The position numbers were made by a program, and so were the translations under genes. DNA of 64,000 nt from Berberis thunbergii. Lineage: Eukaryota > Streptophyta > Magnoliopsida > Ranunculales > Berberidaceae. Under the pieces are notes generated by a model, which saw only the letters and a program-made list of their open reading frames with translations, was not told the DNA's origin and did no database searches. Position 1 is the first letter of the stretch; each line of letters starts with the position of its first letter. The DNA lies in the NCBI GenBank assembly GCA_003290165.1, contig QNQO01006953.1, positions 62,001 through 126,000 of the forward strand, read 5' to 3'. This document shows, piece by piece, positions 11,885 to 21,544 of this stretch.

Positions 11885-12181
11885 TTGGACATCAATAGTT
11901 ACGACGTCAGGAGATGAAGTTGAAAGTTCGCTATCATCAGCGGAAGCAAAACAAACAGCAGAGCTAATCAACTGAGACGAAATCAGACTCGTGATGTGAC
12001 GCACTCCTCGAAGGGGGGTTTCTGAAGAGGATGAAATGGAAACGAAATCATTTGAACCAAATGAGGATCGGATTTGACTTTGAGGGGTTTTCAATTGATG
12101 ATGGGGTTTGAGATGGAAAGAAATTAGGGTTTTAGATGGAGCGGAGAGAGAAGATGTAATTGAGAGTGCAGCAGACCCCAT
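11885..12181 (-). CDS. Candidate first exon of a plastid-targeted protein
   Basis: From an ATG at 12181 the minus strand is open for exactly 99 codons to a strong donor (CAA|GTGAGT, exon end 11885). The N terminus begins MGSAALSITSSLSAPSKTL and is rich in Ser, Thr and basic residues with few acidic ones, as expected of a chloroplast transit peptide. A moderately hydrophobic patch (LISSQLISSAVCFASADD) follows, then an acidic and Ser-rich end. The frame is also open upstream to 12295 with another ATG. I chose 12181 because the transit-like sequence starts there. A hairpin MITE lies about 155 bp upstream. The next exon is not certain; 1836-1983 is compatible in phase. The product is not recognised. 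Confidence 0.5.
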
Positions 12182-12336
12182 TAGCTTTGATTCGAGAGTG
12201 AGTGAGTGCGCGACAGTGGAATCTCTACCCTCTCTTTCTCTCATGGAGTCCTGGTTTGATAATCTCAGTTGGGCGGGTCGGGTCAGGTGACCCAATGAGA
12301 AAAAACCCGGTGCGCCTTTGGCTTAGATTAAAAATA

Positions 12337-12537
12337 GAGTATTTCTAAATGTCGAGGTAAAGGGCGAGGAAACGAGCGAGGGACGTGACGTGGCGGGGTG
12401 GGGACCGTCCATCCCGCTCGAGATGCGTGCCGTCACTTTTTGTGCGCGCATCTCGAGCGGGGTGGACGGTCCCCACCCCGCCACGTCACGTCCCTCGCTC
12501 GTTTCCTCGCCCTTTACCTCGACATTTAGAAATACTC
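12337..12537. mobile_element. Mutator-type hairpin MITE, copy A
   Basis: This is a 201-bp, almost perfectly self-complementary element. It starts GAGTATTTCTAAATG and ends with the exact complement. Perfect 9-bp duplications TTAAAAATA flank it at 12328-12336 and 12538-12546. A 9-bp duplication is typical of Mutator-like transposition. The arms are GC-rich (GGACGTGACGTGGCGGGGTG) and meet near 12437. A shorter relative lies at 59370-59532. Open frames across it are by-products of the palindrome. Confidence 0.9.
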
Positions 12538-12546
12538 TTAAAAATA

Positions 12547-13354
12547 AGGCTAAGCACTGTTTGACACCACCGAAGGTACTGTTCCCACACCACCATCTAA
12601 ATTTTTTTTTTTTTTTACCTACTAATCCACACCACCCAAAAATAGTAACGATGAAATTGAACCCTCCTCCTCCACCATTTTCCTTCTCTTTTCTTTTCAA
12701 TAGTCTCTACATCCATAGACAACAAAGCAGCATCAACCCACCCCCCGCGCGATCGTCGGCCTCCCCTCTTCTTCTCTTTTCCCAAAACAGCCTAACAATC
12801 ACCCATTCAAAACATAAAAACATGGGTATTGTCCCTGAATTTTGACCAATTTATACTCTCAATTGAGACCGATTCTCAAGTTGATCAAAATATGAAAAAT
12901 GTAGTATTCTAAGTTATCTAATGAGCACAATTTGAATCATTTAAAAATCTTTTGAAATGAGAAAGTTATGATTATTTTACTGCAACGACTATTCTACACC
13001 ACCATAAGTGTTTTCTTACACCACCATTGAGTTTTTTTTCTTACTTACTCACACCACCAATAAATATGCATACCCTAACAGAGATCCCAACTCAAAACGC
13101 AAATTTTCTCCCTCAATCTCTCGCACTCCTTATTACGTGTCGTTCGTAACTCAGCAACCAAACTCCACGCAAGCTTCCTCCTCCTCCTCCTCCTCCTCTT
13201 CTTCCCTATCTCTTCTTCTTCGCAAAAACCCCCCAAAATCGCAAAGGGGAATCACAAAAACCCTTGGTCTCATCGTCCTCCTCCTCCTCCACTCCCCTAT
13301 CTCTTCCTCGCATTCCACTACATTTCACTTGGAAGAACTTCTTGATTTTATAAG
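12547..13354. other. Non-coding leader upstream of the MULE-like gene
   Basis: The sequence has repeated ACACCACC motifs, poly-pyrimidine tracts and TCC triplet runs near 13175-13205. Open frames here are low-complexity (Ser, Phe, Leu) and look accidental. It may contain the 5' end of the Mutator-like element, but no terminal inverted repeat was found. Confidence 0.4.
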
Positions 13355-15517
13355 ATGGAAATGAAAGGGTTTAGTGAAGTTGATGATGTTAGAAATGAAG
13401 ATTTTAAGGGTGAACATGAGGGTGAAGAAGATGATCAGTTTAAATAGCAAAAACAATTCATTCCAATGGAAGTAATTTGCATTAAAAAAAATTCATCTAA
13501 TTTGCATCAAATTTTTTATTTTTTTATTATTTTGAAAATAATTGTTTGATTATTGTATGATGCATTTGTGCATATGCATTTCTAATGGATGTAATAAGTA
13601 TGGAGATGTCTTTTAACGATGTTGAGAGTAGCCGTCATTTTGTTGTTAAGTAAATTAAAATTTTAATTATTATATGAAACTAATTATAAAATTAATCATT
13701 ATGCAGAATGGTGATGATAATGTTGATGGAAGTGGTGACATTAACAATGAAAAAAGATCAATGGGACTAGTAGTCGATGATAGTCACTTATTTGTTACAG
13801 ACAAGGTAAGATAGTTTGTGTGTATTCGTTTTCACCAGTTTCCATTGTCATAAATATGTTGTTGTTATTAACAATTTTAAAAAAAAATTAGGTAATCTCA
13901 TCAAGGTCTGCATTGATAGCTTGGGAACAAGGCATCGGTAGGGATAATAACATAGTTGTTATTATTACTAAATCGGAACCAGTTAATCAAAGACAGAAGA
14001 GAATGATCCATTTTGGTTGTGAAAGGGAAAGAAAACCCGATAAAATGTTAAAGAATTTTATTCGATCAAGCAGTACAAAGAAGTGTGGCTGCAAATTTCA
14101 GTTGATAGGGATCCCACTAGAAAATGATCATTGGATGTTGCAAGTGACATGTGGCACTCACAATCATCCTCGATCAAACTCACTTGTTGGTCATTCGTTT
14201 GTTGGGAAATTGAATGAAAATGAGATGATTTATGTGCAGAATATGGAGAAGTCAAATGTGAACCCTCGACTGAAAAAGATGTATCTGAATAATATATCGA
14301 ATTTGAAGCATATTTACAATGTAATTTATCGGATAAAACTACTCCAACAATAGGCATGACGACTTTGCAACATACTCTACACTTGTTGATGGAGGATAAA
14401 TACATAGAGTGGCATACTGTTGATAAGGGGAATAGAGTCATCAACCTATTTTGGGCACATCCTAAATCTATTCAATTGGCAAAATATTTTCCTCAAGTAA
14501 TCCTCATGGATTGCACATATAAAACGAATCGCTGTAGGAAATTGTTGTTTCGGATTGTTGGTGTGACGTCGACCGGAAAGACCTTCAACGTTGCATTTTG
14601 TTTTATGTGTTCTGAGAAGGAAGAGTCATACGCTTGGGCACTGGAAAAACTTGCAAAAAAAATTTAGCCAGACAACTTGCCAAGCGTGTTTGTGACTGAT
14701 AGAGAATTGAGTTTGATCAAGGCAATCGAGCGAGTTATTCCAAAGGTAAGGAGATTATTATGCATATGGCACATCAACACAAATGTTGAAAAAAAACTGC
14801 AAAAAACACTATGAGGATAATGACCGGTGGGCCGAGTTTATAGATTCATTTTCAGATTTGTATAGATCAAGTACATAAGAGAAATTGAACAAGGCCACAA
14901 TTGATTTTGATAGAAGATGGACATCATACCCAAAGTGTTTGGAATATGTCAGGACAGTTTGGTATCCTCAGAATGAGAAATTTGTCAGTGCATGGATCGA
15001 TACATTTATGCATTTTGGCCAACAAACAACCAGTTGAGTTGAAGGGGCGCACTTGAAGTTGAAGCACTCGTTGGAAAATTCACAAGGTAAATTCTTGAAT
15101 GTCTGGACAAAGATGCATTATATGATCAAAATCCAACTGGTAGAAATAGAATCGGCATTTCAACAAAGTCTGACGAAGGTGAAGACTGATCATGTGTTCA
15201 TTTTATTTGGCAAACTTCATGAGTCAGTGGTGTACAAGGCTATTGATTTGATCAATTCAGAAATTCGAAAGTGTAAAAATGTGGGCATTTACCAGGTCAA
15301 GTGTGGTTGTGTGCCTCGAACCACTGATGGATTACCTTGCGCTCATGAACTTACAGGTTATTTAACTCCCACAAGACAAATTCCAGTACCCACCGTAGAC
15401 AAGTATTGGTTTCAACTTGGCACAACACTTATTCGTGAACGTAGGGATGTGATTATAAACCTAGTGGGCGATGCCCTTATAAGTTTAATGATTCAACTCA
15501 TGATCAGAAGTTGGTGA
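13355..15517 (+). pseudogene. Mutator-like transposase (WRKY-GCM1/FAR1-like finger, MULE core, SWIM), broken
   Basis: A short acidic ORF starts at 13355. A probable exon follows at 13707-13806 (NGDDNVDGSGD, with an acceptor before it and a donor after it). Then comes the DNA-binding region 13892-14353, with Cys and His positions of a WRKY-GCM1-like finger (IHFGCERE, KKCGCKFQL, CGTHNHPRS). The transposase core at 14356-14667 reads FPQVILMDCTYKTN and RIVGVTSTGKTFNVAF. Shifted frames continue VFVTDRELSLIKAIE and LCIWHINTNVEK. A SWIM finger follows near 15285-15350 (CGC, then LPCAHEL). In-frame stops (for example at 14665) and frameshifts make it non-functional. An OTU domain follows directly, and a plant-mobile-domain gene faces it. 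Confidence 0.8.
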
Positions 15518-16374
15518 TGAAGAAGAAGCTTCTAGAATTGAGTTGCCCGGGTGACACTGTAATGATTGAACCATTAGCACTTGTGGATGGCAAGGGGAGA
15601 CCTAAAAAGAAGAAGTTGGCTAAGCATGAGAGGTCCACAAAAAGGGATCCATCGGGCCATGAATATGCCATGACCCAAGAAGAACTAAAAGGCAAAAGTA
15701 AGAATTTGTCAAACAAAAAGGAGAAGTCGAAAATTCGTAACAATATATTGATGAGCCAAATTTCGTCTTGGATACATAATTATATTAACAACATTGAAAA
15801 CGTTCTAGGCGATGAAAATTGTGGCTTTCAATGCATAGTGAAATTCCTACATTACGACGACAAAAGTGGTTGGAAACAGGTACGGAAAAATCTATTGATG
15901 GAGTTTGAAAATAATGAACAATTGTGGATTGCAATGTGGCATGAGTCAGGGGTCAAGGTTGTTAAGGATGCTTTGCTAATTCCTGAAGGCCAGGTGCGGA
16001 TAGACATGACAAATTGGTTTATGGACCCCGATATGTTAGAACTCGCAGTGAACCATTACCAGTGTGTCTTTATTTTATATGGAAATCAAAGTACGACCTG
16101 TTTTCTATATTTTTACCCGGCACCACAGTTTGACGAAGGACGTGCTTGTTTCATGGCACACCTTGCACAGAATAGTCACTATGTTTTCCATCATATGCAA
16201 GGGAAACCACCATTGCCTCTGACAGTACCAACTTGGTTGTGTCGCATATTTCCTGAAGCAATTTCATTGAAGAGTAGTTTCGATGCCCAGCTTGGGATTG
16301 GTGCAACAATGGTGAAAAAGTTCAATCAAAATAATGTCAACAAGTTGAACAAGGTCGTAACCATATTAGACTGA
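15511..16374 (+). CDS. OTU-domain C-terminal part of the MULE-like protein
   Basis: A 287-codon open frame continues the transposase after a frameshift. It begins with a linker typical of these transposases (VDGKGRPKKKKLAKHE, STKRDPSGHEYAM). It then shows an OTU-type cysteine protease core: GDENCGFQCI near residues 100-109 carries the Asp and catalytic Cys, and NSHYVF near residue 222 carries the likely catalytic His. OTU proteases remove ubiquitin-like modifiers, and fusion of an OTU domain to MULE transposases is known in plants. The start given is the first Met of the frame, not a natural start, because the domain should be translated as part of the upstream protein. It retains a long frame while its upstream partner is broken. 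Activity is unproven. Confidence 0.7.
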   Translation: MVMKKKLLELSCPGDTVMIEPLALVDGKGRPKKKKLAKHERSTKRDPSGHEYAMTQEELKGKSKNLSNKKEKSKIRNNILMSQISSWIHNYINNIENVLGDENCGFQCIVKFLHYDDKSGWKQVRKNLLMEFENNEQLWIAMWHESGVKVVKDALLIPEGQVRIDMTNWFMDPDMLELAVNHYQCVFILYGNQSTTCFLYFYPAPQFDEGRACFMAHLAQNSHYVFHHMQGKPPLPLTVPTWLCRIFPEAISLKSSFDAQLGIGATMVKKFNQNNVNKLNKVVTILD

Positions 16375-16664
16375 TGCACATATTGTATTATACTAACAAA
16401 TATTGTGATGAAAAAAAATGTAAATGGCAATTGTAAATTTTTTGTGACTTAGGAACCATTCTTTTGTTAGAAAAAGTCATTGTTTTTTTATTTACAAAAA
16501 GAATTGTATGGTTCTAGTTTTTGTTAATATATTATATGGAATTTGACTCTATTTAGTTTGAGTTTTTGTTTATGTTTGATGCGACAATGCAAAATCACAA
16601 AAATAAAGTTTGATGCCAGAATGCGAAATCACAAGAAAAAAATTTCAGAAAAATCAAGTTTGAT

Positions 16665-17300
16665 AAGACAATGCACCTTGTATGGAATTCACATAAAAAT
16701 ATTAGTTCGAAAGACTTGTATGGTTCAAGTTTAGGTTTGAAGCGATATTGCGACTAAACTTCAGAAAACAAATATTCAAATTTTTTTTTAGAAATAAGGT
16801 TTGTTCGCATTGACCAATGCGAGTATTTTGGAAAAGTTCGCATTGGTCCAGGCGAACAAGAAAAACATTTAGAAATTTTCTTCCTGTTCACCTGGACTAA
16901 TGCAAACTTTTTTAAAATACTCGCAGAGGTTCAGGCGAGGTTTTTGAAAACCTTGCCTGGGACAATGCGAGCTTTTTACCAGGTGAACAGGAAAAACATT
17001 TGGAAATTTTCTTCCTGTTCGCTTGAACCAATGCAGGCTTTTAAAAAAAATTGCATTGGTCTAGGCGAACAGGAAAACAATTTTGCAATTTTTTTTCTTG
17101 TTTGCCTGGACCAATGCGAACTTTTCAAAAAGCTCGTATTGGTCAATGAAAACAGACCTTATTTTTGAAAACATTTTTGAATCTTTGTTTTCTGACATTG
17201 TTTTTGAAGTTTAGTTGCATTGTCGCATCAACTTAAACTTTGTTTAGTCACATTGTCGCATTGAACCTAAACTAATCCTTTATGTGAATTCCATACAAGT
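16665..17300. repeat. Large quasi-palindrome between convergent genes
   Basis: The left arm (about 16665-16945) matches the reverse complement of the right arm (about 16990-17300) over most of its length. Shared blocks are TTGTATGGAATTCACATAAA, ACTAAACTTC, AATAAGGT, CATTGACCAAT, AAAAGTTCGCATTGGTCCAG and GAACAGGAA. The centre is near 16965. Each arm also has an internal repeat of CGCATTGG/CCAATGCG and GGCGAACA motifs about 80 bp apart. Transcribed, it would fold into a long hairpin. It lies exactly between the 3' ends of two facing genes. Confidence 0.8.
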
Positions 17301-17383
17301 AGCATTGTCGCATTCAACTACTTTGTTTCAACAATAGCCTCGCATTCTTTTCATTTCAAAAAATCTTAAAATATGAAAGCTTC

Positions 17384-19794
17384 TTAACAAATGGAACAAT
17401 ACATATGGAAGAAAAGAAAAAACTTATAGCTTGTTAACAAATACTTCTGAAGTTTACAAAATGGAATAATTAATTTTGAAAACACAACACATTTATCGTT
17501 GCCTCCGAGCATAGTGTCTTTGTTCATGCCTCGATTTGCTTTTACGCTCACTTCCTCTACCACCAATTTCACCACTATCAACACTAAGGCGTATGTCACG
17601 CTCTTCTTCCTTTTGTTCCAAGGTAACGGGCGTAGACATTTTTTATAGCAAATCGCATACTCTATTTTGCCATGCGAGCAACGTAACCCTATCAACATTC
17701 CCCCTTCTTCAATAGAGGCATTCACCACCTTAAGAGCCTGAGCAATGGCAATCTCTTGCAGGGAAACATTAGATGTTAGTGCAAACCATGTAAATTTTAG
17801 GTCTTCCATAAGTGTAAAATGTTTGTAATTACCCTTAAGTTTAAAAAAAAAAAACAAATGTTTTCTTAGGGGATGACTTCTCCTCTTGTTCGGTGGTTGT
17901 ATGAAGGGATGACTAATGCGGTGAAACCAGTCCAAGTAATCCTCTCTACAGTCACATGGAAGCTTCACGGGGGCACCTTGTTCATTAGTTGGCACGACAT
18001 GATAATGCCACCTTTCAGCAAACGAAGACAAAACCCCGTACTTCACGGAATAGTGCTTGCCAAATCGAGTTCTATTCTTGAATTGAGCTTGGATTGGAAG
18101 ATTTGGGATGACTTGTACCTTTCCCATTTGCCTCATAACTCTATCCGGTGATATGGTTCTTCTACGCCGAGACATAACAAACATCATGTGAGCCATGTGA
18201 TACCATGAAGGGGAGTCTTTCCCTACTCCACGTAAGGGTCCCAAAGTACCTGTGAATTATAATAATTAAAAATTATTAATATATGACACATACAAAAAAA
18301 TTATTGAACTTAAATATGCATTTTTACCTCTTAAGGAGACATCTCATCGAGATGCTCTCTAAACGTGGTGATTTGTTCGTCCAAAACCCCTACAATTTGT
18401 GGGGGTTCCCACTTAGCCATGGTGGGGAGTCTAGCACCCCACTTTAGCTTTGCATTACCCCAAAGTCTGAAGTGATCATATATCCATGTCTATAAACGAA
18501 AACAAAATAAATAAATATTATGAAATTCTAATATATTATGAGGGTAATTAACAAAATAAAAAATTCAAAACATCCTCGAAAAGAGGCACATATCTTGAAA
18601 TTTGCTTCATACCCTCTTTGCTAGCATTGCCCAACTGACGAAACAAGAATGCCAAAGCTCTTGCACCCCATGCATACTTTTTAACATCATCCACCTTTAT
18701 CATCTTCGAATCTTCAATCCGAACCTTTGTTCCACTTTTATCACCAAATATAGTCATACCCAGAAAAATAACAAGTAAACCCTACACACTTGTTATTTCC
18801 TTTGAAGAAAACCAGTTTCCGTAGCGATTCTACAACAGTTCTTCCGAATAAACTTCATTTCCACAGATTTGTCATTCTTCTTGACATGGACATTTGCTTA
18901 TTTATTTTCAATCCCCAAACCATTCACCAATAATGTAACACATTCATATATCGTCATCTTCATAGACGTTCTAACCGGCCTACAAACAATCAGCAAATGA
19001 GTTATATGGTAAACGTCGTCCAGGTAATGCCAACGCTCAACGAAAGCACAAATGGTCACCTTATCAATACGATCCTTACCATATTGAATCAAAAGATACA
19101 GACTACTATTGGAGATCATTCTCTTTACTTCTTTCGGCTTATGTTTCAAATTCCAATCTAATAAGTTCCTATATTGATGTCGACACCGCAATGCGCCTCA
19201 TTCCTAAATACAAGAAACATATACATTAAGTAATTCAATATCCAAATATATATATATATATATATATATAACACGCTTATATAATTTAACCAACTAAAAA
19301 TATTAACTTACCTGCTCATCATCCCAAATGGCACGAGAAATATATCAATGGTAATCATCTAATGTGGAACAATCCATAGGACCACCGGGATAAGAATCTT
19401 GTCTAACTTCTTTTTTTTTCTTTACCCTCCTCTACAGTCATTTATTCATCATCCCCTGCTTCCTCATCAACCACAATCACATTCTCACCCTCCTCTAACT
19501 CCTCATTTTCATGACCAACACCCTCATCACTCCAACCTGCTTGCCCTTCTGATTGGGTTGACTTTGCGATACACTTACCAGTCTAATTGCTTATTGAGCA
19601 TCTATTTGCTTCCCCATTTGATCATCTCTCATCTTCTTCTTCACTTTTTTCTCCCTATTTTTTCCATTTTTTCGTTCTTCTACTTGTTCTTTAACATTTT
19701 CTGTTATCTGTTTTTGGTGAGACACCGTCATGGGTCATCTTTGACCTCTATCACCTCGATCATCCCCACCAACATCACGACCAACATAAGACAT
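17384..19794 (-). pseudogene. Plant mobile domain (PMD, MAIN-like) gene, broken
   Basis: On the minus strand the frame starts at ATG 19794 (MSYVGRDVGGDDRGD). A Lys/Glu-rich stretch follows, then SYPGGPMDCSTLDDYH and SRAIWDDEQ with a donor at about 19312. The next exon holds the classic PMD opening (AFVERWHYL, TIYECVTLLVNGLGI; 19191-18898). Then come KKYAWGARALAFLFRQLG (18757-18548) and a C-terminal part (18244-17800) with SPDRVMRQMGKVQVIP and DYLDWFHRISHPFI. The TGA at 19347-19345 replaces what is probably Trp, and further stops occur. PMD proteins are carried by some Mutator-like and gypsy elements and have been domesticated as MAIN/MAIL proteins. Here it faces the MULE transposase gene, which suggests one element carried both. 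Confidence 0.75.
19244..19270. repeat. (AT)n microsatellite
   Basis: A run of about 13 AT dinucleotides sits in an intron-like gap of the PMD gene. Confidence 0.9.
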
Positions 19795-19799
19795 TAAAC

Positions 19800-20461
19800 C
19801 TTCAAATAAAAGGAAAAAAACAAATTACATTCAAACAAATACTTCAAGTCAATTTATTTGTACAATAAAATCTACTGATTTTTAATAAATACTTTAATCA
19901 ATGCGAGGGTTACCAATCGCTTGTAACTTACACAATTTCGATGAAAAACAACATTACATATATCATTTCCCTACATTCTAATAAGAAAATACCAATTTAG
20001 AGCCCTAGTGACCACCAAATTCGCCTTCGCAATTACTTTCATTATCAAAAGACGAACTAAATGATAAATGCACAAAAAACATAACAAATATACAATTTTA
20101 CTTTAAAGATGGAAACAAATACACAAATTCTATTTTAAACCAGATCATAACTTTTGGAGCCCTAGTGACCATCTAATTTTAAATTTGGTTTGGAAATTAA
20201 ACAACTAAAGGAGGATGATCTGGTTTGATATCAATGAGATTGTGAGATGAAATAAACTTATTAGTGTTTTCTTTGATTCCAAACTCTTGCAATTGGAATG
20301 TTACTCTTCTCTTACCAATTTTTCCTCAACCTGCCATTATAAGTTACATCAAGCTGTGATGGACTTTTTATTCATTCAAAAAAGATGAGCTCATATTCTT
20401 TGCTTCCAATGATGTTCAAAGGCTTGTATGATTTCCTTATCTCTTTTTATCGACATAGAAC
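19800..20461. other. AT-rich non-coding
   Basis: This is the upstream flank of the PMD gene and may contain the far end of the Mutator-like element. No terminal repeat was identified and no gene is supported. Confidence 0.35.
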
Positions 20462-20537
20462 TTTTTTTTGAAAGGCAAATGTATCGCCGGTGGGTATAAA
20501 ACCCAAGATGTGGGGGTTTTCCACCACAACCATAGGC
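20462..20537 (-). mobile_element. 5'-truncated SINE copy
   Basis: On the minus strand the copy reads GGTTGTGGTGG, then CCCACATCTTGGGTTTTATA and CCCACCGGCG, and ends GCCTTTCAAAAAAAA. This is the 3' part of the SINE also seen at 36641 and 46656. Near-identical 14-bp flanks (TATCGACATAGAAC at 20448-20461 and TATCGAAGTAGAAC at 20538-20551) mark the target duplication. The tRNA-like A box is missing. Confidence 0.75.
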
Positions 20538-20689
20538 TATCGAAGTAGAACTTTCACCCTTCAACACTAGTATTTGAAAATATTCTAAACTCTCAAAGTT
20601 CATAATTTTGCATGGTTGTCTTCATAATAGACTACCAACAATTTTCCTTCTTACATTAAAAAAAATGCTTTGATAACCCTCATTGTCTA

Positions 20690-21530
20690 TCTTGTCATTC
20701 TCTAATTGAAATTATCAGGCATGTTCTTTGGGGTTACACTCACTCATTGGCTATTTGGCAGGATCTCAAAAATCAAATAAATAAATAAATAAAATGTACT
20801 GCCCAGTTTGAATGACACTTTCGAAAATTAGGTCATATCTTGCGTTGAGACTTATAAACCTTTCACACATTTTTCTTCTCATCGGAGCAGCATATTCACC
20901 ATGCTTTAGTTGTTCACATTGCTTGGTTTATTTGAAAAAATAGATGTAATCAGTTGCTTAACAAAACTTAACTTTTTACTCATATTTTACTTAAAATTAG
21001 TTTTTTATGATATCCTTACTTTCAAATCTTCAAACAAAAGAAATTTCTCTCTTCAAGAATACATTATATATGGCTTCTGATTTTCAATAAATAGAGATCC
21101 TCTAGTTTGGGTCATGGTTTTGCAGGTTTTGTTGTCGTTATCAAAGATTCACTGGGGCAACTAGTAAAAGGAATTATTTTACACATTGGAAAATTACGAA
21201 TAACATTGCAGTTTTAGACATGGTTCACAAACTTAAATTAGACTTATATTTCAACATTCAACATGTTATAATTCAAAGCGACTTGGGTTTACCCGTGCAA
21301 GCTTTGAGTACGAACTAGATGAATCACCATCTTCTAAAGCCAAAGTTGAATATGTGTTGGAACTGTTGAAATTTTTCCAGAGATATTGACTCAGTGAGAT
21401 CTACAAAGAAACTAAGAAGTTAGGTAATTGGCTGCCCACAATGCTAGTAAAGGCAACACTTTTAGCTATGTTCGAGGATGTCATTTCTTTAGATTTCCGT
21501 CAGTTCAATTTATATCATATGTATAACTAT
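20690..21530 (+). pseudogene. LINE 3' fragment (zf-RVT to RNase H)
   Basis: Broken plus-strand frames read IIRHVLWG and THSLAIWQDLKNQI, as in the zinc-binding region after LINE reverse transcriptase. About 21105-21180 gives GFAGFVVVIKDSLGQLVKG, the start of a LINE RNase H domain, and 21420-21520 gives NASKGNTFSYV. Stops interrupt every frame. It lies directly upstream of another LINE and may be an older copy of the same kind. Confidence 0.6.
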
Positions 21531-21544
21531 GGTCACTTAAGATA

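Noticed and set aside
12323..12845. Long open frames on both strands across 12.3-12.8 kb
   Set aside because: They run through the palindromic MITE, whose two arms give mirrored peptide repeats, and then into low-complexity Pro/Ser/Phe sequence. Not a gene.
13008..13364. 118-codon Ser-rich plus-strand frame
   Set aside because: The Ser run comes from a TCC repeat. No domain is visible and the frame ends at the start of the MULE-like gene.
19399..19797. 132-codon plus-strand frame
   Set aside because: It is the antisense of the N-terminal part of the minus-strand PMD gene and is a run of His, Leu and Phe.
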